20,474 nt of DNA from Mariprofundaceae bacterium (GTDB lineage: Bacteria > Pseudomonadota > Zetaproteobacteria > Mariprofundales > J009). The stretch is taken from NCBI GenBank assembly GCA_015489095.1, contig WFMN01000029.1, forward strand, positions 1 through 20,474. The letters run 5' to 3'. The position numbers were made by a program, and so were the translations under genes. This document shows positions 7,087-16,829 of this stretch, piece after piece. The first letter of the stretch is position 1, and each line of letters starts with the position of its first letter. The notes beneath the pieces are model-generated. The model searched no databases, was not told the origin of the DNA, and was given only the letters and a program-made list of their open reading frames with translations.

Positions 7087-7385
7087 GGCGCCGTCGCACC
7101 GCTCCCCTGCTGCAGGTTGGCGATCACATCCCCCACCGTTTGCGGCGCGCGCTTGGCATCGGCCGGCGGTGACGGCTCGGCGACGGGCAGCCCCTTCGGC
7201 GCGGGCTTGGTGGCAACCGGCTCCACGGCGACCAGCAGCTGCCGCCACCACCGCTCGCCCGTCGCCACGCTCTCCTCCCACACGCCCGACCAGAGATCGC
7301 GGTAGATCAGCGCCAGCATCACCACCGTCAACGACCAGAACACCCACCGTGCCAGCCGCTGTTCGCGCGGGGTAGGCAGCGCCAA
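7083..7385 (-). CDS. Small one-helix membrane protein, unknown
   Basis: I do not recognise this 100-residue protein. Starting at TTG 7385, it has one hydrophobic helix, about residues 14-27 (WVFWSLTVVMLALIY), with a positively charged N-terminal side (REQRLAR). This predicts the N-terminus in the cytoplasm and the rest in the periplasm. The tail contains an acidic/aromatic segment, a Pro/Ala/Lys-rich stretch around residues 60-80, and ends QTVGDVIANLQQGSG. The start is uncertain because the frame stays open upstream behind the response regulator gene; internal GTG codons are alternatives. It lies 2 bp after the regulator stop and overlaps folK by 4 bp, so all three are probably one transcript. 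Coding status rests on context and the helix. Confidence 0.55.
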   Translation of the reverse strand: MALPTPREQRLARWVFWSLTVVMLALIYRDLWSGVWEESVATGERWWRQLLVAVEPVATKPAPKGLPVAEPSPPADAKRAPQTVGDVIANLQQGSGATAP

Positions 7386-7387
7386 CG

Positions 7388-7774
7388 CTAACCCCGCCGC
7401 AACACCCGATCCATCGCCGCCGAGAAGGCGTCGTAGGTGAATGGCTTGATCAACACCTCCAGCTTCCGCCCCTCGAAGCGGCTCAGCAGATCCTTGCTGT
7501 AGCCGGTGATGAACAGCACGCGCCGCGCCAGCTCCCCCTCCATGGCGTCGATCGCCTGAAAGATGTCGTCGCCCCCCATCCCCGGCATGCGCACATCGAG
7601 CAGCACCGCGTCGTAGTGGCGTTCGCTGTCGGAGAGGCGAAACAGCGCCTCCATCGGATCGTCCAGCGCCTCGACGGCACACGCGTCGCCCGCATCCTCG
7701 AAATAACTACGCACAAAGCCGTCGATCACCGACCGCACCTCCGGCTCATCATCGACAATCATCACCCTACGCAT
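7388..7774 (-). CDS. Single-domain response regulator (CheY-like receiver)
   Basis: The 128-residue protein is a lone receiver domain without an output domain. Acidic pair Asp8-Asp9, phospho-acceptor Asp60 in LLDVRMPG, Thr90 in FITG and Lys110 in LIKPF are all present, so it should be phosphorylatable. It would signal by protein contact, as CheY and Spo0F do. The ATG at 7774 lies seven bases after AGGAGG, whereas the GTG at 7780 is too close. No histidine kinase is visible in the window. Upstream is the structured spacer after gspN, and downstream the unknown membrane protein and folK. Its partner and process cannot be read from the sequence. Confidence 0.92.
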   Translation of the reverse strand: MRRVMIVDDEPEVRSVIDGFVRSYFEDAGDACAVEALDDPMEALFRLSDSERHYDAVLLDVRMPGMGGDDIFQAIDAMEGELARRVLFITGYSKDLLSRFEGRKLEVLIKPFTYDAFSAAMDRVLRRG

Positions 7775-7803
7775 CGTCACCCCTCCTGCTCAATGTGCAT
7801 ATC

Positions 7804-7922
7804 GCGGCCACGGAGGCCGTCAAAAACCGCTCCTATACAGCCTGTAGGAGGGGAATCCTTTCCCCGAACCCGTCCGCGGCCGCGCAAACCGAGCGCTTGC
7901 GCAAGCAAGTGCTTGGTTTGTG
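7804..7922 (+). repeat. Cluster of inverted repeats in gspN-regulator spacer
   Basis: The 155-bp gap 7775-7929 holds several hairpins. CGGCC/GGCCG is at 7805-7819. An imperfect CTCCTA/TAGGAG is at 7830-7850. GGGGAA-TCCT-TTCCCC is at 7850-7865. The 10-bp palindrome CGCGGCCGCG is at 7875-7884. A long hairpin spans 7883-7922, with 18 pairs, a GCAA loop and three G.T pairs that work as G.U only in a + strand RNA. There is no T-run on either side, so this is not an ordinary intrinsic terminator. Function is unknown. Confidence 0.75.
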
Positions 7923-7929
7923 AGCGCAA

Positions 7930-8775
7930 TCAGCGCAACACCGGCTTAGCCACCGTGCCGCTGATCGCGTGCGGCTTGTTCCCCAGCAGCGCGCCCACCG
8001 TCGCCGCCAGCGGCCCCTTGCCCGCCCGCACCGTAATCGTGCCATCCAGCGGCCACTGCGGCAGCGGCACATCGGCCCGCGGATGGATCGTCCCCTTGCC
8101 CTCGACTTTGGCCACATCGCCACCATGCAACTTCCACGGCCACGCCTTATCGCCATCCCCCTTGAGCGTCAGGGTATAGCTGCCGAGCGGCGTGGGCTTT
8201 GCCCCCATCGCCGCCGTTGCCTGCCGCCAATCGCACCGCAGATCGGGCGCCTCCGGTTGCAGGGTGGCAAGAAGCAGTTGCATCCCGCCGTGACAGGCAA
8301 TCGCTCCCCCCAGCTTCACCGGCATGGCCGGTAGCAGCGGCGTCACCATCGTCACCGGCAGCGTGAGGGTGAGCCCGCGAAGCGCCAGCCGGTCATCATC
8401 GCCCTGGGCAACATCGCCTTCCACCGCCGCCTGCCGCCAGCGCAGCGTTACCCGCGCCGCGGGGGTCAGCCGCAGCAGCGAAGGCCACACCGGCGCCAGA
8501 TCAAGCCGATCGATCACCATCTGCGCCCCCCCAACGCGCACGCCATCCAGCGACACATGCGACAAACGAAGACGCCCCCCGACACGCTCCAGAGCGGCGG
8601 CGTGGATCCCATGGGTGGCCAAGCGCGGCAACAGTTGCCGCTTCAGCCAACGATCGCCATCCCAGCGCATGGCGCAGAAGAGCAGCAGCGCCACCACAAA
8701 CAGCAGCACCAGCCGCCGCCAGGAGAGCGGCCGCCAGTCGTCGTTCGCGGTAAGCGGCGGCGTCCCCGCGCTCAT
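7930..8775 (-). CDS. gspN: Type II secretion system protein N
   Basis: The 281-residue protein has a short cytoplasmic N-terminus and one transmembrane helix at about 20-36 (RLVLLFVVALLLFCAMR). A beta-rich periplasmic region follows, with phrases typical of GspN such as LGGAIACHGG, LGSYTLTLKG, VEGKGTI and a final ISGTVAKPVLR. GspN is an accessory inner-membrane component of the secretion machine and is not essential in all systems. The ATG overlaps the gspM stop as ATGA. The assignment rests on topology, weak motifs and position after gspL-gspM, so it is less certain than its neighbours. The structured spacer follows its stop. Confidence 0.72.
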   Translation of the reverse strand: MSAGTPPLTANDDWRPLSWRRLVLLFVVALLLFCAMRWDGDRWLKRQLLPRLATHGIHAAALERVGGRLRLSHVSLDGVRVGGAQMVIDRLDLAPVWPSLLRLTPAARVTLRWRQAAVEGDVAQGDDDRLALRGLTLTLPVTMVTPLLPAMPVKLGGAIACHGGMQLLLATLQPEAPDLRCDWRQATAAMGAKPTPLGSYTLTLKGDGDKAWPWKLHGGDVAKVEGKGTIHPRADVPLPQWPLDGTITVRAGKGPLAATVGALLGNKPHAISGTVAKPVLR

Positions 8776-9296
8776 TGCGCCAACACCATCCGCATATCCA
8801 CCAGCGCCGGCTGCTTGGTAGCCTGCAATTTCACCTGATCGATCACCAGCCCGTGGCTGGTCACCCCGTCGATAAAGCGCACCACCTTGGCAAAGGGGGC
8901 GCGCTTGATCTGCAGCAGCAGCTTCTGATGGCCGGAGAGGTCGGTCTGCGGCTTGATCCGAGTCATGAAACGGCGCACCGCGTGGCTGCGCGCCAGCTTC
9001 TCCACCTCGGCCAGCACATTGGTTGGCACAGGCATCGCCTTCGCCTGCTGCAGCCGATCCGCCAGTCGGTTGGCGGTATGGAGCTGCTGCTGCAACAGCG
9101 CCAGCCGCGACCGGGCGGCGTCACGCTGATCCACCACCGGCAACAGCATGCCGAACACCACCACCATCAACGGCACCAGCACCGCCGCCGCCATCAGCAA
9201 CCGCTGCTCCCGCGGCTGCAGATCGAGGTAATAGGGCACCGCCTTGTCGTACCACAAATCGCGCACGCGCCCCAGCAGCGGCCGCAGCGAGGTCAT
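8772..9296 (-). CDS. gspM: Type II secretion system protein M
   Basis: The 174-residue protein follows the GspM plan. It has a short basic/aromatic cytoplasmic N-terminus with the motif LQPREQRLL and one transmembrane helix at about 34-54. A coiled-coil-like stretch (DQRDAARSRLALLQQQLHTANRLADRLQQA) and a small periplasmic alpha/beta domain follow. GspM binds GspL and links the secretion ATPase platform to the periplasmic parts. The ATG overlaps the gspL stop as ATGA, and its own stop overlaps gspN in the same way. The REQ.LL motif before the helix is common in GspM and PilO-like proteins. The gspL neighbour with an actin-like domain favours GspM. Confidence 0.82.
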   Translation of the reverse strand: MTSLRPLLGRVRDLWYDKAVPYYLDLQPREQRLLMAAAVLVPLMVVVFGMLLPVVDQRDAARSRLALLQQQLHTANRLADRLQQAKAMPVPTNVLAEVEKLARSHAVRRFMTRIKPQTDLSGHQKLLLQIKRAPFAKVVRFIDGVTSHGLVIDQVKLQATKQPALVDMRMVLAQ

Positions 9297-10561
9297 GACC
9301 AGCGCATCCTGAAACCGACGCTCGCCTTGCGCAGGTCGGTGTCTTCGATCGTCACCTTGTGCCCCACCCGCTTCTGCAGCAGGTCATGCACCCGGTTCAA
9401 TGTCTCCAGATCGGGCACGCTGCCGCGCAGCCGCACCACCCCGTCCTCCAGACGCAGCGCCCGCATCGTCCACGGCACCTGTCGATAGACCGCCGCCACC
9501 AGCGCCAACTGGCGCAGCAACCGCTGCCGATCGCTCCCGCCGCCCACCGATTCGGCCGCCTGTTGTAGCTGCGCCAACGGATCGAGCATCACCGCCTGAT
9601 CGGGCAACCCGCGATGAAACGCCGCGGCGATCTGCGCCTCCACCGCCGCCGACCGCGCCTGCAGATCGGCGATCGTCCACTGCTGCTGGCCGTACCACAC
9701 CAAGAGCGCCAGCGCCGCCAATGCCGCCGGGCGCCGCCACGACCGCCACTCCGCCAACCCCGCCGCCGTCGCCGACCAGCGTCCGTGGCGGAAATTGAGC
9801 CCGCCATCACCCGCCAGCGCCGCATCCACATTGCTCTCCAGCCGCGCAGGGAGGGTCGATTCCACCTGCCCGTTCCATGCCTCGCCGCCGGTCTCGCGCA
9901 CCCACGCCGCGCGCAGCTCCTCGTCCAGCCGACCCACAACCGCGCCGTCACGCCACCCCATGCTGCGCAGCGAGCGCAGCAGTTGCATCATCAGCGCGGA
10001 ATCATCCCCCTCCGGCAGGCGGTTCAAACGGCGCATCCCGAGCCAGCAGCCGCCACGGTAACAGCCGAAAAAGAGCCCGTCGGCGTCGGCATCGACCACC
10101 GCAAGCGGAGCCTCCTCCCCGCCTGTCACCCCATCCAGCCAACGCTGCAGACGCACCCAACCATCCACCGTCACCACCGGCGCATGCGACCATACCGGAT
10201 GGGCGGCAATCTGCTGCTGCATCGCGCGCGGCATCGCCACCACCACGCCGGAACAGCCTCCCTCCAGCCGATCCACCCGCCAGGCCAGCCACCACGCCTC
10301 GGCGTCGATTCCCGCCTGCTCCTCAAGCTCCTGCGCCAGCACATCGCCATCGACAAAACGGGGATGCGACAGCGGCAGCGTCACCGCGCGCAACAGCAGC
10401 AGCTCCATCGGCACCATCACCATGCGCGGCGCGGCAAATGGCGCGCCACCCTCCGCCAATGGCGGCACGCCATCGACCAGCTCCAGCGCCTCCACCCGCC
10501 GACGCTGGCCGGTTTCGCGCGCCAGCACCACGGAGCCTGACGGATCCCATGAAACAACCAT
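9293..10561 (-). CDS. gspL: Type II secretion system protein L
   Basis: GspL is the inner-membrane protein that recruits the secretion ATPase GspE. The 422-residue product has a large cytoplasmic actin-like domain (about 1-260), ending in LNFRHGRW, comparable to the NLLQG-type end of this domain in relatives. A single transmembrane helix lies at about 278-290. A coiled linker leads to a periplasmic ferredoxin-like domain with TMRALRLEDGVVRLRGSVPDLETLNRVHDLL. The ATG at 10561 has GGAG almost touching it, so the start is uncertain; the frame is open a little further upstream without ATG or GTG. It diverges from lptF. No gspC-K or gspE is in the window. Confidence 0.85.
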   Translation of the reverse strand: MVVSWDPSGSVVLARETGQRRRVEALELVDGVPPLAEGGAPFAAPRMVMVPMELLLLRAVTLPLSHPRFVDGDVLAQELEEQAGIDAEAWWLAWRVDRLEGGCSGVVVAMPRAMQQQIAAHPVWSHAPVVTVDGWVRLQRWLDGVTGGEEAPLAVVDADADGLFFGCYRGGCWLGMRRLNRLPEGDDSALMMQLLRSLRSMGWRDGAVVGRLDEELRAAWVRETGGEAWNGQVESTLPARLESNVDAALAGDGGLNFRHGRWSATAAGLAEWRSWRRPAALAALALLVWYGQQQWTIADLQARSAAVEAQIAAAFHRGLPDQAVMLDPLAQLQQAAESVGGGSDRQRLLRQLALVAAVYRQVPWTMRALRLEDGVVRLRGSVPDLETLNRVHDLLQKRVGHKVTIEDTDLRKASVGFRMRWS

Positions 10562-10641
10562 GCTCCGAATGGTAACGCCATCCTTCGCAATCGCACTGCC
10601 GATGATTCGCCCAGCCCACGACGGGCGGCTACTGTTCGCCC
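10562..10641. promoter_or_regulatory. Divergent spacer between gspL and lptF
   Basis: This 80-bp gap separates the two divergent starts and must hold promoters for both unless transcripts start inside genes. I see no convincing -10/-35 pair. An inverted repeat CGCCC/GGGCG at about 10608-10627 lies just before the lptF start and could be an operator or hairpin. Neither start has a well-spaced ribosome-binding site. Confidence 0.35.
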
Positions 10642-11793
10642 ATGGTTCTGGATCGCTACATCGTGCGTCTGTGGTGGCAGCCCTTCATCGGCTCGCTCCT
10701 GCTGGCCACGGCGGTGCTGCTGTTGGGACGGGTGCTGAAACTGCTCGGACTCTTCTCCGCCAAGGAGGTTGAGTGGTCGATCATGGGCACCATGCTGCTC
10801 GCCATCACCCCCTACTTTCTGGAGCTGACGCTGCCCATCGCCTTCCTGTTCGCCGCCCAGCATCTGCTGATCCGCCTGCAGCAGGACAACGAACTCGACG
10901 CGTTGCAGGCGGCGGGCATCAGCCATCTGCGGCTGATGCGGCCGCTGTTCGCGCTCGCGGCGGTGCTGTGGCTGCTGCTGAGCTGGACGGCGCTGCAGTG
11001 GATGCCGCAGGGGCAGAAGATGTTTCAGGTGCTGATGGTGGCGATCACCAAGCTGAAAGCGGCGCCGCAGTTTCAACCGCAGCGGATCGACCAATCGCTC
11101 GACAATATCACCATCTACATCAAGGGGAGGGATGCGCACGGCACCATGCACGGCCTGCTGCTGGAGGATCATCGCTACAAGGTGCCGGTGATCTACCTGG
11201 CGCAGTCGGCCGAACTGACCCGCGACGGCAGCAAATTGGTCTTCACCCTCCACCACGGCACGCGGCTGGAGGGGAGCGGCGATACCCTGCGTACTATCCG
11301 CTTCGCCCGTTACCAGGTTGCCGAAGAGGCCGAGGCGATGGGGCTGCTCAAGCTGCCAAAGTGGGGCAACCGCGCCTTTGAAATGGGGTTCTCCGAGCTA
11401 TGGCACACCATTGCCCGCCAGCCGAACCGTCCCGATCTGGTGGCGGAGCTCCACCGGCGGCTGATCCTGCCCACCACCATCCTGATCCTGGCGATCTTCG
11501 CCCTCCCGCTCTCCATCCAGCCCAAGCGCTCCGGCAAGGCCGCCCCCTACGGGCTCGGTATCGCCCTGATCCTCCTTCTCTACAACACCCAGATCATCTT
11601 GCATCAACAGGTGCTCAACGGTCGGGTCGGCCCGTGGGCGATGTGGCTGGGACAGGGGCTGTTTCTGGTGCTCGCCTGCTGGCTGTTCCAGCGGGTAAGC
11701 AGCGGCAGGCTCCCTAACGCGATGCGCTGGCTGGAGAGCGGACTGGGCAGCCTGCAACTCCGCGCCCGGGAGCGGCTACGCAAACGGTGGTAG
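10642..11793 (+). CDS. lptF: LPS export permease LptF/LptG family (LptF-like)
   Basis: LptF is one of two inner-membrane permeases of the LptB2FG ABC transporter that extracts lipopolysaccharide toward the outer membrane. The 383-residue protein begins MVLDRYIVRLWWQPFIGSLLLATAVLLL. It has three N-terminal transmembrane helices, with the family patch LLIRLQQDNELDALQAAGIS near residues 75-95. A periplasmic beta domain (about 130-265) and three C-terminal helices from about 275 follow. The starting VLDRY and the NEL.AL...G motif identify the family. Assignment to LptF rather than LptG is tentative. No Shine-Dalgarno sequence precedes the ATG, but this start matches family N-termini. lptG, often next to lptF, is absent; a toxin-antitoxin pair follows instead. 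Confidence 0.88.
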   Translation: MVLDRYIVRLWWQPFIGSLLLATAVLLLGRVLKLLGLFSAKEVEWSIMGTMLLAITPYFLELTLPIAFLFAAQHLLIRLQQDNELDALQAAGISHLRLMRPLFALAAVLWLLLSWTALQWMPQGQKMFQVLMVAITKLKAAPQFQPQRIDQSLDNITIYIKGRDAHGTMHGLLLEDHRYKVPVIYLAQSAELTRDGSKLVFTLHHGTRLEGSGDTLRTIRFARYQVAEEAEAMGLLKLPKWGNRAFEMGFSELWHTIARQPNRPDLVAELHRRLILPTTILILAIFALPLSIQPKRSGKAAPYGLGIALILLLYNTQIILHQQVLNGRVGPWAMWLGQGLFLVLACWLFQRVSSGRLPNAMRWLESGLGSLQLRARERLRKRW

Positions 11794-11819
11794 CGGCTCT
11801 GTAGATCATGGCGGCAACG

Positions 11820-11844
11820 GCGTTACCGATCAGGCGCGTTACCG
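11820..11844. repeat. Two 9-bp direct repeats at edge of brnTA
   Basis: GCGTTACCG occurs at 11820-11828 and 11836-11844, the second covering the brnA stop codon. The repeats lie between lptF and brnA. They could be an insertion scar or a regulatory repeat; with so short a motif chance is possible. Confidence 0.4.
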
Positions 11845-12114
11845 GTGGTGCATCATGTGCTCGCGCAGGATGCTGTCGATTTTACCCTGCCACCCCTTTC
11901 CTAGGGAGCGAAAATACGCCAGAACATCGGGCGACAAACGAATGCTGATAGGCTGCTTGGTCAACTCGCTTTTCGGCCGGCCACGACGCACCATACGCAA
12001 CCCTTTCGCCCCGAGAGGAGCCGCGTCGGGGTCGTCGGCAACAGCGCGGGCGATCTCCGCATCCGTCAGATGATCAACTCGCTTCCAGTCCGTGCGGCCA
12101 GTGGTTTTATCCAT
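11839..12114 (-). CDS. brnA: BrnA-type antitoxin
   Basis: BrnA neutralises the BrnT ribonuclease and represses its own operon. The 91-residue protein has the usual order reversed from most antitoxins: its gene follows the toxin gene. An N-terminal DWKRVDHLTDAEIARAV segment contacts the toxin in the family. The C-terminal PISIRLSPDVLAYFRSLGKGWQGKIDSILREHM is the ribbon-helix-helix-like DNA-binding domain, matching the family pattern RL..DVL..F...GKG.Q..I...LR. The ATG overlaps the end of brnT by 8 bp and has AGGAG upstream. The local base composition is AT-richer than its neighbours, suggesting acquisition by transfer. Confidence 0.9.
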   Translation of the reverse strand: MDKTTGRTDWKRVDHLTDAEIARAVADDPDAAPLGAKGLRMVRRGRPKSELTKQPISIRLSPDVLAYFRSLGKGWQGKIDSILREHMMHHR

Positions 12115-12367
12115 ATCGTCTCTCCTCTCGGGCGTTGGCTTTTCGCATGCTGATAATGCGGGTTCTACCGTCTCGCTCTGTATAAACCACAGCTATCAAT
12201 CGGTGATTGATATATCCGTAAGCAACCCATCGCTGTTCACCGTAATCTCTTCGGGTGTCCTCGAAAATCCACGCATTATCCCAATCAAAATATTCGATAT
12301 CCGGGAAGTCAATGCCGTGTCGATCAAGGTTGCTCTGACGCTTCGTCTCATCCCATTCATACGGCAT
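12107..12367 (-). CDS. brnT: BrnT-type ribonuclease toxin
   Basis: BrnT is a small RelE-fold ribonuclease toxin that arrests growth when BrnA is lost. The 86-residue product begins MPYEWDETKRQSNLDRHGIDF, the family opening W-D..K...N..KHG..F. It continues with DTRRDYGEQRWVAYGYINHRLIAVVYTERDGRTRIISMRKANAREERRY, which carries the conserved RIIS.RKA..RE...Y end. Start and length agree with relatives. No ribosome-binding site precedes the ATG, and the candidate promoter is so close that the mRNA would have almost no leader. My hand count for 12181-12360 gives 81 G or C in 180 bases, well below the surrounding core genes. Confidence 0.92.
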   Translation of the reverse strand: MPYEWDETKRQSNLDRHGIDFPDIEYFDWDNAWIFEDTRRDYGEQRWVAYGYINHRLIAVVYTERDGRTRIISMRKANAREERRYG

Positions 12368-12375
12368 TTGACGCT

Positions 12376-12404
12376 ACTGTATATACAAAAAAGAATGATG
12401 TCAA
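12376..12404 (-). promoter_or_regulatory. Candidate promoter of brnTA
   Basis: On the minus strand TTGACA (12399-12404) and TACAGT (12376-12381) are spaced by exactly 17 bp. The palindrome GTATATAC (12379-12386) overlaps the -10 area and could be part of a BrnA operator. Transcription would start near 12369, two bases before the brnT ATG at 12367. Confidence 0.6.
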
Positions 12405-12470
12405 GGGAACGATGTGCTCCACACATGCGGATCTTAGAGGCGAAAAATCGTTTGAAGCCCGCACCCAACA

Positions 12471-12490
12471 GGGCAACACGAAGGTTACCC
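12471..12490 (-). terminator. Weak hairpin after lon
   Basis: Read with lon, GGGTAAC-CTTCGT-GTTGCCC forms 7 bp (one U.G) six bases after the lon stop. No T-run follows, so it may stabilise the 3' end or assist Rho-dependent ending rather than terminate on its own. Confidence 0.3.
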
Positions 12491-12495
12491 GATGG

Positions 12496-16154
<3,659 letters not shown>

Positions 16155-16220
16155 GCGCGCACCTCCGCGTTCCGTTGATTGGCACGGCCATCCGCGGCCG
16201 CGATGCCACCTGCGCCATCG
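16155..16220 (-). repeat. Hairpin-rich clpP-clpX spacer
   Basis: TGGCA (16180-16184) pairs with TGCCA (16204-16208) around the palindrome CGCGGCCGCG (16193-16202). The 12-mer TCCGCGGCCGCG here (16191-16202) also occurs at 7873-7884. The hairpin lies before the clpX ribosome-binding site and could tune the clpP:clpX ratio. No T-run follows. Confidence 0.45.
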
Positions 16221-16826
16221 TCACTCCTTCCCATCCTTGTCGTCCGGACGGCGGTCGATCACCCGGTCGATCAGGCCATAGCTGCACGCCTCTTCCGCCG
16301 TCAAAAAGTAGTCACGCTCGACATCGTTAGCGATCTTCTTCACCGTCTTGCCGGTGTGCGCCGCCAGCAGCTTGTTGAGGCGGTTTTTCAGCTTGATGAT
16401 CTCCCGGGCGTGGATCTCGATGTCGGTCGCCTGCCCCTGAAACCCGCCCAGCGGCTGGTGGATCATCACCCGCGCGTTGGGAAGCGCAAACCGCTTGCCC
16501 GCCGTTCCCGCCGCCAGCAGCACCGCCCCCATGCTCGCCGCCTGTCCAACGCAGAGGGTGGAGACATCGCAGCGGATATACTGCATGGTGTCGTAGATCG
16601 CCATCCCCGCCGACACCAGCCCGCCGGGGCTGTTGACATAGATGAAGATATCCTTGTCCGGCCCCTCCGATTCCAGAAAGAGCAGCTGGGCGATCACCAG
16701 ATTGGCCATGTGGTCGTCCACCTGGCCACTAAGAAAGATGATGCGCTCCTTGAGCAGGCGGGAGAAGATGTCGTAGGAGCGCTCACCACGCGAGGTGCGC
16801 TCCACCACCATCGGCACAAGATTCAT
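16221..16826 (-). CDS. clpP: ClpP protease subunit
   Basis: ClpP forms the double-heptamer proteolytic chamber used by ClpX. The 201-residue protein has the catalytic triad Ser98 (GQAASMGA), His123 (MIHQP) and Asp172 (ERDYF). It also has the family stretches YVNSPGGLVSAGMAIYDTMQYI and LAAGTAGKRFALPNARVMIHQPLGG. The N-terminus MNLVPMVVERTSRGERSYDIFSRLLKERIIFL matches mature-type ClpP starts, possibly with a very short propeptide. The ATG at 16826 lies 3 bp after the tig stop and has GAGGAG upstream within the tig end. Length and order support the standard tig-clpP-clpX unit. Confidence 0.98.
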   Translation of the reverse strand: MNLVPMVVERTSRGERSYDIFSRLLKERIIFLSGQVDDHMANLVIAQLLFLESEGPDKDIFIYVNSPGGLVSAGMAIYDTMQYIRCDVSTLCVGQAASMGAVLLAAGTAGKRFALPNARVMIHQPLGGFQGQATDIEIHAREIIKLKNRLNKLLAAHTGKTVKKIANDVERDYFLTAEEACSYGLIDRVIDRRPDDKDGKE

Positions 16827-16829
16827 CGC

